Counted from the stretch's first letter, positions 27,101-35,831 are shown. The stretch is DNA of 64,000 nucleotides from Selenomonadaceae bacterium (GCA_017614505.1 JAGABT010000016.1:186001-250000); one strand, 5' to 3'. Numbers and translations: made by a program. Notes: generated by a model not told the origin, from the sequence alone.

Positions 27101-30100
27101 ACCCGAATTGAGGATGTAATCGTTACCAGCGCCGGAATTTATGCTGACGTTTTCGCTTTCGTTTAGAATGGTGTCTGCACCGTCGCCACTGTTTATTTCA
27201 ATAGCAACGCCGTCAGCACCTTCATTGTAAATAAAATCGTTGCCCGATCCACTGTTGATTGTGAGATTATATCCATACAATGTATTGTGGATTGTGTCGT
27301 CGCCGTCTCCGCTATTTATTTCAACAAAATCGGCGGTATTATAAATGTAATTATTTCCGTCGCCCGCGTCGACCGTCACGCTGTCACCCAAAATGTTAAT
27401 CGTATCGTTGAGGCTGGTTGCAGTAGCGTTCCAGCCACCTGGCACGGTTAAATTCTGCGCGAGGAAGGTATCGCTGGCGGCTTCATAAATATAGCCCGCA
27501 TCTTCGCTGGCAGTCACGCTACCGACAATTTCTTCATCGTCCGCGGCAGAATAACTGCCTTCCATGAAAATAGCGTTAGCGCCGTTGCTGCCGGTAACGA
27601 CAAACACGCCGCCGCTACTTTCCTCTGCGTCCGAAAGATTGAGATTAATTTCCGAGACAAATTCCGCCGTGCCACCGTAAATCCAGTTTTCGCCGTCGAA
27701 GGTGTACGTTACGCCGTCAACAGAAACGGTATCGCCCGCCGTCGGCGCAACCGCATTTTCTGACTGGTACGCGGCGTCAATTTCATCTGGATTTTCAGCG
27801 GACACAGTGCCGGTAACTTCGTAAGTCCAGCCATTTTCTGAACTGTAGGTATAAGTTACGCTGTCTAAAATTTGCTGGTCGCCGTCCTCTGGCGAGTAGA
27901 ACTGCGCGACAATTTCAGCGGCGGTACCTTCATCGGCAGTCTCAGTGCCTGTAGAAGAAATTACAGCAGTCCACTCGTTATTTTCCGCGTCGTAGATGTA
28001 CTCCGTTTCGCCTACAGTTTGCGTAGCTCCATCCGCTGGCGTGTAAAACTGCGCGATAATTTCGCTGACGGTATCTTCATCGGCAATTTCAGTGGTAGTC
28101 GTGGAAGTTTCGTAAACCCATTCGCCGCCGGTATAAGTGTAAGTAATGCCGCTGAGTTCCTGCGTATCGCCCTCGGCTGGCGTTGAATAAGCCATGAGCT
28201 GCGCATAAGTTTCGGCGTCGGCGGTTTCGGTAATTTCAGTTTCGTAAGTCCAGTTCTCGCCGTCAAAGGTGTAGTCAACGCCGTTGTAGTTCTGAACGTC
28301 GCCTTCAGCGGGGTCGGGGTAGTATTGAGCAGTAATTGCAGCGGCAGTATCTTCGTCAGCAGTCTCGGTAACTTCATAAGACATTTCGCCAGTCCACTCG
28401 CCGGTTTCTGAACTGTAGGTGTAGGTTACGCTATCGACTTCCTGCGTATCGCCGTCCGAAGGAGAAAAATACGCATCAATAATCGTGGCGGCAATTTCAG
28501 CAGAGGCAGTCTCGGTAACTTCATAAGACATTTCGCCAGTCCACTCGCCGGTTTCTGAACTGTAGGTGTAGGTTACGCCTGCGACTGTCTGTGTATCGCC
28601 GTCCGAGGGAGAAAAATTCGCAGCCATAATCGCGGCGGCAACTTCGGCAGAGGCGGTTTCCGTAACGTCATAAGACATTTCGCCCGTCCACTCGCCGGTT
28701 TCTGAACTGTAGGTGTAGGTCACGCCGTCGACTTCCTGCGTATCGCCGTCCGAAGGAGAAAAATACGTATCCATAATCGCGGCGGCAACTTCAGCGGCGG
28801 CGGTTTCAGTTACTTCAGTTACGTATGTCCAGGAGCCGGAACTGTAGGTATAAGTTACGCCGTCGAGTTCCTGCGTATCGTCTTCCGATGGAGAAAAATA
28901 CTCAGCAATAATCGCGGCGACAACTTCAGCTGGGGCAACGGCGGCTTCAGTATAGGTTTCATCGTCGTAAAGCCATTCGGAACCGTCGTAAGTGTAGGTA
29001 ACGCCGTCAAACTCAATTGAATCGCCTTCATTAGGCGCGTAGTATTCCTCCAGAATTACCGCTGCCACGTCGCCGGTTGCAGTTGCGGTCGTGTCAGTTT
29101 CGTAAGTCCATTCGCCGGTTTCTGAACTGTAGGTGTAGGTAACGCCTTCGTAGTCCCGTTCGTCGCCGTCCTGCGGCGCGTAGTTCGCTAGAATCGCCGA
29201 TAGAGTTTCGCCAGTTGCAGTTGCCGTTTCGGTCGTTGTAGTCTCGTAGAGCCATTCGCCGCCGGTGTAGGTGTAGGTAGTGCCGTCAAAGGAAATTGAG
29301 CCCCCTTCCTGAGGCTCGTAGTGCGCCAGAATCGCCGCCAGAGTGTCACCAGTTGCAGTTGCCGTCTCTGACGCTGTAGTGGCGTAAATCCACTCGCCGC
29401 CGGTGTAGGTATAGGTAATGCCGTAAAACTCAATGGAAGCCCCTTCCTGAGGCTCGTAGTGCGCCAGAATCGATGATAAAGTTTCTCCAGTTGCAGTTAC
29501 CGTCTCGGTCGTGGTGGTTTCGTACGTCCAGCCATTTTCGCTGTCATAACTGTATTCAATTCCGTTGTAGTTTTGAACATCGCCATCGGCGGGGGCGGGA
29601 TAAAATTCAGCAACGATAGCGGCGGCGACTTCATCAGCGGCGATTTCGGTAACTTCAGTTTCGTAAATCCAGCTGGCGCCGTCGTAAGTGTAAACAACGC
29701 CGCCAATTTCGCGCTGGTCGCCTTCAGTCGGAGAATAAAATTCAGCGATAATTTGAGCGGCAATTTCAGCAGTGGCAGTTTCCGTGGCAGTTGCCGTGAT
29801 ATTTTCGTAGGTCCAGTTGGTTCCGTCGAAAGTGTAGGTTACGCCGTCAATTTCGCGCTGGTCGCCTTCCTTCGGCTCATATTCAGCCAGAATTGCCGAT
29901 AGAGTTTCGCCGGTAGCAGTTACTGTCTCGGTCGTAGTAGTTTCGTACGTCCAACCGTTTTCGCTGTCGTAAGTGTAGGTTACGCTGCCAAGTTCGCGCG
30001 TGTCACCTTCCTGCGGAGTATAAAATTCAGCCGTGATTCGACTGACAATTTCCGGCGAGGCGACTTCGGAGGTTGTAGTTTCATACGTCCAGCCGTTTTC

Positions 30101-30340
30101 CTCGTCGTAGGTGTAAGTTACGCCGTCAACAGAAACGGTATCGCCGGAATTTGGCGCGGCGGGATTTTCAGCCTGCCAAACGGCGGTAACTGATTCGTTA
30201 TCGTCGGCATTCGCGCTGTACGTCCAGACGTTTTCCTCGCCGTAGGTGTAAGTTACGCCGCTGACTTCGACGGTATCACCGGCGGCGGGATTGTCGGGAT
30301 TTTCCTCACTGCTGACGAAAATATATCTGGTCTCAGCCAT
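24122..30340 (-). CDS. Giant RTX-type repeat protein with 19 N-terminal tandem repeats
   Basis: 2072 residues, acidic and nearly free of Cys, with no Sec signal peptide. Residues about 10-893 hold 19 tandem units of about 45-50 residues built on P-x-x-GD-x(5)-GVTYTY-x(4)-GEWTYE, with Thr/Ala-rich linkers. Residues about 900-2040 hold four related modules of about 170 residues. The first of these is expanded by about 21 RTX-type nonapeptides (for example GGEGNDSIV, GGAGNDFLR, GGAGSDTIH) spaced about 18 residues apart (about 985-1405). RTX repeats bind calcium and fold outside the cell, usually after type I export with a C-terminal signal. It is the last gene of the six-gene operon; probably a surface or biofilm protein. 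Confidence 0.85.
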   Translation of the reverse strand: MAETRYIFVSSEENPDNPAAGDTVEVSGVTYTYGEENVWTYSANADDNESVTAVWQAENPAAPNSGDTVSVDGVTYTYDEENGWTYETTTSEVASPEIVSRITAEFYTPQEGDTRELGSVTYTYDSENGWTYETTTTETVTATGETLSAILAEYEPKEGDQREIDGVTYTFDGTNWTYENITATATETATAEIAAQIIAEFYSPTEGDQREIGGVVYTYDGASWIYETEVTEIAADEVAAAIVAEFYPAPADGDVQNYNGIEYSYDSENGWTYETTTTETVTATGETLSSILAHYEPQEGASIEFYGITYTYTGGEWIYATTASETATATGDTLAAILAHYEPQEGGSISFDGTTYTYTGGEWLYETTTTETATATGETLSAILANYAPQDGDERDYEGVTYTYSSETGEWTYETDTTATATGDVAAVILEEYYAPNEGDSIEFDGVTYTYDGSEWLYDDETYTEAAVAPAEVVAAIIAEYFSPSEDDTQELDGVTYTYSSGSWTYVTEVTETAAAEVAAAIMDTYFSPSDGDTQEVDGVTYTYSSETGEWTGEMSYDVTETASAEVAAAIMAANFSPSDGDTQTVAGVTYTYSSETGEWTGEMSYEVTETASAEIAATIIDAYFSPSDGDTQEVDSVTYTYSSETGEWTGEMSYEVTETADEDTAAAITAQYYPDPAEGDVQNYNGVDYTFDGENWTYETEITETADAETYAQLMAYSTPAEGDTQELSGITYTYTGGEWVYETSTTTTEIADEDTVSEIIAQFYTPADGATQTVGETEYIYDAENNEWTAVISSTGTETADEGTAAEIVAQFYSPEDGDQQILDSVTYTYSSENGWTYEVTGTVSAENPDEIDAAYQSENAVAPTAGDTVSVDGVTYTFDGENWIYGGTAEFVSEINLNLSDAEESSGGVFVVTGSNGANAIFMEGSYSAADDEEIVGSVTASEDAGYIYEAASDTFLAQNLTVPGGWNATATSLNDTINILGDSVTVDAGDGNNYIYNTADFVEINSGDGDDTIHNTLYGYNLTINSGSGNDFIYNEGADGVAIEINSGDGADTILNESENVSINSGAGNDYILNSGNYVTIDGGEGNDSIVNNGDSAQIDAGDGANYVRSYGHSATIQSGADNDSIRNSGNSTKINSGAGSDTIHNYGDSVTIDSGAGDDSIGNGGEISSAEDSLTSAASGGYALIFAGDGNDTIGNNGNYVTMDGGAGADAIGNAGAFSSVYGGADNDSILNVGEGATLEGGDGDDTIANGYSDDSVTVDGGDSVYINGGAGNDFLRNLSSNVTIDGGAGSDTIHNYGESVSINSGDGDNNISNVRENVTINSGAGNDSIINSGTAYFDVDLGRTAGDNAIIYSGDGNDTIFNGGNEVTIDSGAGDDYILTEGANTTITTGDGNDTVFISNDGDEDVNSNASDVTFTDLDTSADVLIFESAIAENSLIQTVNDEGALVLSSEDISIVWQNASELTEEILNYTVQNGDGTNTIRELVYNPVTVESVIVNLNSAGSATGVFQIPSYNTVSNPTATFNAEENEDAEVIGYVSAANVYSAEDTYAQEIIVTDNWNVTATASDDSIRVTGSGATITGDSGADTISVASGVNSIVLADLDTSEDILIFADSIAEKSLGWTLGGGTLTLADEDRSIIFNGVNSLDEEILSYTVQNGGTANALQDLLYTGVESVVIDLNSAEGSGVFYIPEGNLDSVPAAEFAESAGEEDTVVGSVEENVYTADEDSARQIITVPESWNVTATDGSDSLSVTGSNATIASGEGTDTISVSSGVSNITFADFDTADVLSFAESIESGSLTETSSGNSVNLASEDFSMTFSGVDELSESILNYEFDNGGVTSTIQDLLVPEIESVNVYLDEVPAGETGSFFVETGNRDTNPTAEFANSDEEISGTIVGSVTEENSYDASGNIYSQNITVPENWYATATRNDDFISVIGDNATIASGRGEDTISVSSGVTSITFEDLNTNNDTLIFADSIATGSLATVTGDDSVNLASDNFSITFNGVDELTEDLLGYSFDNGGETTTIGDLLASSPEIDDELINPTAPMRMSLAHWSYGYNLPVSSN

Positions 30341-30355
30341 AGTTCAGCCCTCCCT

Positions 30356-32482
30356 TTAGAAAGATTTCTGCATATTAGCGAGAACGTTGAAGCCCTGATG
30401 AAAGCCCATCCAGCCGACGGCTTTGATATCGAGCGCCCAGGGATTACTGCGGACGGGTCTTATCTGCCAGCCAAGTTCCAAAATAGCGCTGGAGCCGCTG
30501 GCGCCTTCGGAAGTTTTCGGGTATCGCTGCGAAGTAACGGTAGAATCTGAATTTTTGTCGTACTGGTAGGCGAGACCAGTATAAATTTTGCTGATAGTGC
30601 TGGTTCTGGTAGTCATGCGGTAGCCGAGGCGAATCGTATTGCTGTTGATTGAACTGAACTCGACGTGGTCGCCGGTTGATAAATCCGTGCCCATGCCGTT
30701 CTGGCGCGCGTAGGCGTAAATGCCGTAAACGTCAAGCACATTGTTGCGGTTCATGCGGTTGACGTTGCCAATGCGAATGTGACCAGTGAAAACCGGCGCG
30801 GACATTTTATAATCGACGTGGGTTCGCTCGCCGTTGAAAATAAAATCGTCGGAGGAAAATTCATTTTTCATGCGCCCGCCGCGCAGACTGCCTTCGTAGT
30901 AGGTGCCGTGGCTGTTAGACTGGCGCGCGACAATTCCACCGGCAGTGTACTTGGTATTGCCGGAACCGCGCATTCCGTTAGAAAAATTGCTGTCGTAGCT
31001 GCTGTGGACGTATTCAATCAGTGGCGCGAGGTAAGTCCTGCCCGCCTGCTGGTTACTGCCGATTGAACGCGCAAAGCCCAAATCGTAGCTGCCGGTTTTC
31101 GTGGTAACGGTGGAGCCGCCGCCGGTTTTGGTCTTAATGCGCCCGCCGCCGGTATTCAGAAAAGCGTTAAAGCCGCCGGCGGAGAATACGCCAATATTTC
31201 CTGGAACGCTGCTATCGTTATCCGATTCTTCAGGAATGCCGAGCGCAATATCTGCAACGGCTTCAGAAAACGGGTCGGGAATGTTCGTCTGAATTTCTGG
31301 AAAATCGCCGCTGTTAGCTTTTTCAGTGGGGTTATCGCTGGTTCTGATGCCGCCAATCGTCGCGGTAACGCCGTCAACCGTGCTGGTCAAATTGGCGTCG
31401 TAGAGCAGGGTTACGCCCTTGCTGATAACGGCGTCCTGCGAGCCGCTGACGAAATCCGAACTGCTGCTGCCGTTGACGATAAGATTAATTTTGTCATTGG
31501 TATTGAGCTGCGAATCGCCGCTGATACCCAGTCCGATTTTGCCCAGGTCGACGCTGCCGATACCTTCATTAACTGTCATGATTGTGCCGCCGTTGGTAAC
31601 GCTGTCGGGAATGTTGAAATTTATCGCGCCGAAGCTGTCGAAGTTGATATTGTTTACGGTAATTCCGGCGGTGTTTATGTTCAGCGTGTTGTCAGCGGCG
31701 ACGTAGGAACTGCCGAGCATTCCGCCAAAGAGATTCGCGCTGCTAAGGTCTGGCGTGCCGAAAATGTTAATCGTGTTGCCGGTAACAACGGAACTGTCGG
31801 TTGGCTCACGGACTTCGCCAGCGATGACGTTGCCGGAAATCGTGCCGCCGTAAATGTCGACGGTGTTCCCAGTCACGCTGCCGGTAAGCGCCGCGCCGCC
31901 GTTTATGCCGCCGGTGATATTTCCGCCGTTAATGCGAACGTAGTTGTTGTAGACCAGCCCGCCCTGAAACTGAGAAAAATCCGGCGTGCTTTCGTCGACT
32001 GGATAGGAATAAGCCACTTCGCCGCCCGAAACGAAATCGATTGTGCCGCCGTTGACGATAACGCTGTTGCCGAAAACATTTCCGGCGCTGGTGCCGTCGT
32101 ACGGGAAAAACGCCAGACCGCCAGCCACGCCGCCGAGGATATTTCCGCCGTTAATCGTGACGCGGTTGCCGCGAACGCTGCCGGTGGTTGACATTCCGCC
32201 AAAGACGCCGTTGATTCGCCCGCCGTTAATCGTCACGCTGTTACCAGTCGACGCCGCAGAATTTTCCTCGCCGCCGCCGCCGTAAACCATGTCATAATCT
32301 TCCTCGACCGCCGTAGTTTCGCCGTTCACTGAGAAATTTTCCTCGTTCACCTCGACGCTGTTGTCTGAAGTTCCGCTGGGCTGAACGCTTTGTTCCGCGT
32401 AAACTGTCCCGTGAAAAATTGTTGTAGTTGCCAGCGTCGCCAGCAAAATCTTTTTCAGCTTCCTGTATCTGGCTGAGTTCAA
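30356..32482 (-). CDS. Autotransporter-like surface protein
   Basis: 708 residues. A signal peptide (about 1-29, ending VYAEQ) is followed by a passenger with repeated G-N-x-V-x-I-N/Y-G-G-x-I units (about 80-250; NGGRINGVFGG, NGGNILGGVAGG, YGGTISGNVIAG) that suggest a beta-helix. The C-terminal part (about 430-708) is strand-rich and ends in Phe (NMQKSF), as in an autotransporter barrel. The family exports its own passenger through the outer membrane. The TTG start at 32482 follows GGAGG by 8 nt. It lies 15 bp upstream of the RTX gene and 12 bp after the CsgG-like gene. Confidence 0.8.
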   Translation of the reverse strand: MNSARYRKLKKILLATLATTTIFHGTVYAEQSVQPSGTSDNSVEVNEENFSVNGETTAVEEDYDMVYGGGGEENSAASTGNSVTINGGRINGVFGGMSTTGSVRGNRVTINGGNILGGVAGGLAFFPYDGTSAGNVFGNSVIVNGGTIDFVSGGEVAYSYPVDESTPDFSQFQGGLVYNNYVRINGGNITGGINGGAALTGSVTGNTVDIYGGTISGNVIAGEVREPTDSSVVTGNTINIFGTPDLSSANLFGGMLGSSYVAADNTLNINTAGITVNNINFDSFGAINFNIPDSVTNGGTIMTVNEGIGSVDLGKIGLGISGDSQLNTNDKINLIVNGSSSSDFVSGSQDAVISKGVTLLYDANLTSTVDGVTATIGGIRTSDNPTEKANSGDFPEIQTNIPDPFSEAVADIALGIPEESDNDSSVPGNIGVFSAGGFNAFLNTGGGRIKTKTGGGSTVTTKTGSYDLGFARSIGSNQQAGRTYLAPLIEYVHSSYDSNFSNGMRGSGNTKYTAGGIVARQSNSHGTYYEGSLRGGRMKNEFSSDDFIFNGERTHVDYKMSAPVFTGHIRIGNVNRMNRNNVLDVYGIYAYARQNGMGTDLSTGDHVEFSSINSNTIRLGYRMTTRTSTISKIYTGLAYQYDKNSDSTVTSQRYPKTSEGASGSSAILELGWQIRPVRSNPWALDIKAVGWMGFHQGFNVLANMQKSF

Positions 32483-32494
32483 TCCAAAAACCTC

Positions 32495-33319
32495 CTATTT
32501 TACGAACAGTTTTTTCGCCGCCATATCAGCCGTCAGCGCGTCAACGATTTTCTGCGCCGCCTTATCCATCGCCTTGGCGTAGAAATTGTTGTTGAGCTTG
32601 CGGCTGCCGACGGTAACAATCCCCAGGCTAACGTTAGTCTGTTCATGAACGCCGACAACGCGTTTCTGCCAGACGACTTCGCCGGTCTCCGCCTTGATAA
32701 TGCGCAAATCGCACTGGACGCCAATTCCGATTTTGCCAACGTCGATACCGCCGAGAACGTCACCGATGGCGCCGAGTGGAATTGCGTTGTTCAGAAACGC
32801 CGAAGCAAGATTCAGCGCGCCGGAAAGTTTTTCAAAATCCTCGCTCCACCAGCTGCCGGTTCCGAGATTGATAATCGTGCCCTGAATCAGATAATCCGCC
32901 TTGTGCGCCGCGCCGATAGCCGAAGTAATTTCGGGACTGATAATCTGCCCGACCTGCGCCGTGGCAATGGACTGCGCCTTATTTTCGTCGAAGCCGGTGC
33001 CCTCGAAAAGCAGATTCAAATCCACCGCGCCTTCCGAATTTTTTACCGCCTCTTCGAGATATTTCAGGTCGCGCATTTTTTCATCGTACAGCTGAATTTC
33101 GATATTCTCATCAATCGGGCGCGTCTCCATGAGCCGGAATTTGCCGCTGGACATTAATTTTTCCATGACCAAATCTGACAGCGACGCGGCGGATTCAACC
33201 AGGTCGAAGCGCGTATCGTCCGTGAACTTCATTAGCACGCAGGCGGGATTTTCCGCCGCATGAACTGTCGAGCCTGTCAGTGCCGCTAAAATCGCAATCA
33301 GCGCGAAGAATTTTTTCAT
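32495..33319 (-). CDS. CsgG-family secretion or outer-membrane protein
   Basis: A 274-residue exported protein with a signal peptide (about 1-21, TVHAAE) and the CsgG fold pattern: VLMKFTDDTRFDLVE, SDLVMEKLMSSGKFRLMETR, HKADYLIQGTIINLGT and GVQCDLRIIKAETGEVVWQK. CsgG forms the curli export pore in E. coli. Here there is no lipobox Cys at the signal peptide end, so it would not be lipid-anchored in the same way. Family members lacking it can be periplasmic or surface proteins. No CsgA, CsgE or CsgF homologue is recognised nearby; the possible cargo are the two large proteins downstream. Confidence 0.82.
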   Translation of the reverse strand: MKKFFALIAILAALTGSTVHAAENPACVLMKFTDDTRFDLVESAASLSDLVMEKLMSSGKFRLMETRPIDENIEIQLYDEKMRDLKYLEEAVKNSEGAVDLNLLFEGTGFDENKAQSIATAQVGQIISPEITSAIGAAHKADYLIQGTIINLGTGSWWSEDFEKLSGALNLASAFLNNAIPLGAIGDVLGGIDVGKIGIGVQCDLRIIKAETGEVVWQKRVVGVHEQTNVSLGIVTVGSRKLNNNFYAKAMDKAAQKIVDALTADMAAKKLFVK

Positions 33320-33332
33320 GTTGATAGCCCCC

Positions 33333-34106
33333 TTAGCGCTTAGTTTCGTCTTTGAGACCGGCAGGCAGTTTCAAAAGCTTATCGTCGGGCGAAGCGCTGA
33401 ACTCGCGGATTTTGACGATACACTTGGAGCCGCGCGCATTGCCGCTGGCGTCCCTGCCGTAGGAGGCGTAGGCGATTTTCACGAGACTTTCGCCGTCGAA
33501 GTAAAAGCGAATCGCGCTGATTTTATTTTCTTCCTGCGCGAGGAAATCTTCAAAGTCCAGACCGTCTTCGAGCGTGCCGGAATTAATCAGCGTGTACTTT
33601 GCAGAACCGGCGCTCTTGTGGCTGTCGGCGATAATGGCGTTCATCATCTCTGAAAAATTCGCGTCGCCAAAACTTTCGCCGGCTAAAAGTTCCGTGAGGT
33701 AGTTGCGGGTATTCGCCGCAACTTTGCCTTTTTTGCTGCCGAAATATTCAGCGGCGCCCTTCTTGTTTTTGTAGCGCGTGAAAATAAAATTTTCGCCGCT
33801 GCGCGTCAGGCGGCACTGGAAAAAATCAGCGTAGCCAACTTCCTCGTAGCGGTCGTCGCCGCTGCTGGTTATGATACCGCTCAGCGGGCGGTTAAGAAAA
33901 TAATCGTTGCCTTCGACTGCCAGCCCGCTTTTGCCGTAGAGTTCAACGGAATCACGATTGGTAACGCGCGGCGCGGGCGTCAGGTTGTCGTAGCGGATAG
34001 TATAGCTCCGGCTTTCGAGCATCGCGCGGTAAGCGTCAATCTTCGCCGCGTCGACGCTGGAACTTACCGCAAGCAGCGCGATTATCAGCAGGAAAAATTT
34101 TTTCAT
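33333..34106 (-). CDS. Secreted protein of unknown function, paralogue 2
   Basis: 257 residues with a signal peptide (about 1-20, SSSVDAAK). It is not recognised as a known family. Its start, AYRAMLESRSYTIRYDN, resembles the start of the upstream protein, EYREILSSGSFYVEYDD, so the two appear paralogous although the rest has diverged. It contains strand-like segments such as FFQCRLTRSGENFIFTRYKN, suggesting a beta-rich periplasmic domain. It overlaps its neighbour by 4 bp (ATGA) and lies 13 bp before the CsgG-like gene. Confidence 0.8.
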   Translation of the reverse strand: MKKFFLLIIALLAVSSSVDAAKIDAYRAMLESRSYTIRYDNLTPAPRVTNRDSVELYGKSGLAVEGNDYFLNRPLSGIITSSGDDRYEEVGYADFFQCRLTRSGENFIFTRYKNKKGAAEYFGSKKGKVAANTRNYLTELLAGESFGDANFSEMMNAIIADSHKSAGSAKYTLINSGTLEDGLDFEDFLAQEENKISAIRFYFDGESLVKIAYASYGRDASGNARGSKCIVKIREFSASPDDKLLKLPAGLKDETKR

Positions 34107-34921
34107 AATCCGAGCACATCCTTCATCTTGCCGATAAGCACTGGATTTTCCAGCAGGTCGTTCATGTCGCCGATACCGGCGGCGTAAACTTTGGCGCCCT
34201 TATCGAATTTGATAGCGCCCTTAGGAATTTCGCGCTGAATTTTTTTGACAACGAGCTTGTTGACGCCGTACTCCCTGCCGTTGGCGAGAATCGCAGACTG
34301 AATGACGGCAAGCGCGCCCTTCTCGTTGTAGCACAAATCGAAAACAATCGTCGCCTCAGTGCCGCCGCTGGCATTCGTAACGGCGGATTTGTAGCGGTCA
34401 CAGCTGTAATTTTTGCCGTCAACATTTTTAGTGAGGCTCTCGGCGAAAACCGGCTCGGCGATAGCGGGCGAAACTTTGTGATACCTGTCGTGCCAGTTGA
34501 AAACGGCGAGTTCGTCCGGCAGGGAAAGCTGCCTGTCGATAGTACTCCAGCCCTCGGAAGGGTTCAAATTCACATCGTCAAGCTGGGATTCCTCCGCCAT
34601 AAGCACGGTATCTTCCTCAAGAAATTTGAAGTACCTGCCGCCGTCGTAAATCACGTCGGGATATTTCAGCCCGCCGCCGAAAATCGAGCCGAATGGATTT
34701 AAAACTGAAACCAGCGCCTGGTAGTTGCCGCTCAAATCCGTGCGTTCCATGCGCCGCCCGTTTTCCTCAGCGATAATCCGCTTTATGTGCTGGTCGTCGT
34801 ACTCCACGTAGAAACTGCCGGAAGATAAAATTTCGCGGTACTCCTGCGCCCGTGGCTGTTCCGCCGCGACACTCGACGCCATTAAAAAAATTCCTGACAT
34901 CACCGCCCAAAACTTTTTCAT
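34103..34921 (-). CDS. Secreted protein of unknown function, paralogue 1
   Basis: 272 residues with a signal peptide (about 1-20, SSVAAEQ). No known family is recognised. Its N-terminal region resembles the next gene (EYREILSSGSFYVEYDD). Two Cys residues (NYSCDRYK, FDLCYNE) could form a disulphide in the periplasm. The C-terminus (NDLLENPVLIGKMKDVLGL) looks helical. It starts 13 bp after the beta-barrel gene with AAGGAGTGA before its ATG. Confidence 0.8.
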   Translation of the reverse strand: MKKFWAVMSGIFLMASSVAAEQPRAQEYREILSSGSFYVEYDDQHIKRIIAEENGRRMERTDLSGNYQALVSVLNPFGSIFGGGLKYPDVIYDGGRYFKFLEEDTVLMAEESQLDDVNLNPSEGWSTIDRQLSLPDELAVFNWHDRYHKVSPAIAEPVFAESLTKNVDGKNYSCDRYKSAVTNASGGTEATIVFDLCYNEKGALAVIQSAILANGREYGVNKLVVKKIQREIPKGAIKFDKGAKVYAAGIGDMNDLLENPVLIGKMKDVLGL

Positions 34922-34934
34922 AAATCGTCACTCC

Positions 34935-35741
34935 TTAAAAGTCGACGCGAATGCCTGCGAACGGACCGTCCAAATCGAACGTGCCGTTATCGTCGTGGTG
35001 CTTGAGTTTCGCGCGGATTTTCCTGTAGCCGAGGTCGATACCGACAATTTCGAGCGGGCTGTAGCGGACGCCGGCTTCAAAGTCGACGAGGTGACCGTAG
35101 CCGCCCAGCGGCAGGCCGGAAACATTTGCGTAAAGTCTGAGCGACGGCGTAGGCGAAATGTGCGCGCCGAGTCCCAGCACAGGAATTACCGCGCCGTATC
35201 TTTTACTCGCGCTGTCGGACGCGTTGGAAACGGTGCCCTTCCACTGCACGCCGGTTAAGCCGACCGTCCAGTCGACGCCCTGCCCCAGCACGCTGACGAT
35301 TGGATTATTCAGGTACAGCTTGAGGTAGTCGAAATTGCTTTTCGTGTGAACGTCGCCGTAAAACTGTTTGCCGTCGAAAGTCAGCGGGTTGTAGCCGAAA
35401 TTCCTGTCGCCGCTGCCGTGAACGTGAATGTAGTCCAGATTGAAGCGCTTGTAGCGGAACAAAAGTTCTGGCGCGCCGGTGTTGCCGAGACCCAAATCGT
35501 CCTTCAAGCCGACCTGCCCGCCGTTGTAGTGGATTTTGTCCGACTTAGCGTTAACATCGAGGTGCGGCGCGAAATATCTTGCCTCAACTGAGACCGGCAA
35601 AATTTTCTGCGCCACGTCGCGGACAATACCGTTTACCAGCGTTTCAGCCTCTTCAAAATTTTCCTGCGCGACCGGTTCAGCTGCGAATGCCGTCGCGCTC
35701 ATCGATACTGCCAAGCCTGTTGCCAATAAAAATTTTTTCAA
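34935..35741 (-). CDS. Outer membrane beta-barrel protein
   Basis: 268 residues. A signal peptide (about 1-21, SATAFAAEP) precedes a strand-rich barrel with alternating residues (SVEARYFAPHLDVNAK, ELLFRYKRFNLDYIHVHG, GVRYSPLEIVGIDLGYRKIR) and ends in Phe (GIRVDF), the BAM recognition signal. The specific role is unknown. It is the first gene of the minus-strand export operon, directly downstream of the promoter at 35783-35811. The TTG start at 35741 has GGAGG 8 nt upstream. Confidence 0.82.
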   Translation of the reverse strand: MKKFLLATGLAVSMSATAFAAEPVAQENFEEAETLVNGIVRDVAQKILPVSVEARYFAPHLDVNAKSDKIHYNGGQVGLKDDLGLGNTGAPELLFRYKRFNLDYIHVHGSGDRNFGYNPLTFDGKQFYGDVHTKSNFDYLKLYLNNPIVSVLGQGVDWTVGLTGVQWKGTVSNASDSASKRYGAVIPVLGLGAHISPTPSLRLYANVSGLPLGGYGHLVDFEAGVRYSPLEIVGIDLGYRKIRAKLKHHDDNGTFDLDGPFAGIRVDF

Positions 35742-35782
35742 AGTAATTACCTCCAATTCTGTAAAAAACAACTGCACAGTTA

Positions 35783-35811
35783 ATTCTACCAGCAAAAGCG
35801 GTAACCTTCAA
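35783..35811 (-). promoter_or_regulatory. Promoter of the six-gene export operon
   Basis: On the minus strand: TTGAAG (35806-35811), 17-bp spacer, TAGAAT (35783-35788), 42 bp before the TTG at 35741. All downstream genes to 24122 have gaps of 15 bp or less, so this single promoter could drive the whole operon. Confidence 0.7.
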
Positions 35812-35831
35812 GCCGCCGCGAAATTTTAATC

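Noticed and set aside
24122-30340. RTX protein as a cytolysin
   Set aside because: Only the calcium-binding repeats are shared with toxins; no hydrophobic pore domain, acylation sites or adjacent activating acyltransferase are seen.
24122-30340. Tandem DNA repeats as a CRISPR array
   Set aside because: The repeats are coding, degenerate, in frame, and without unique spacers or cas genes.
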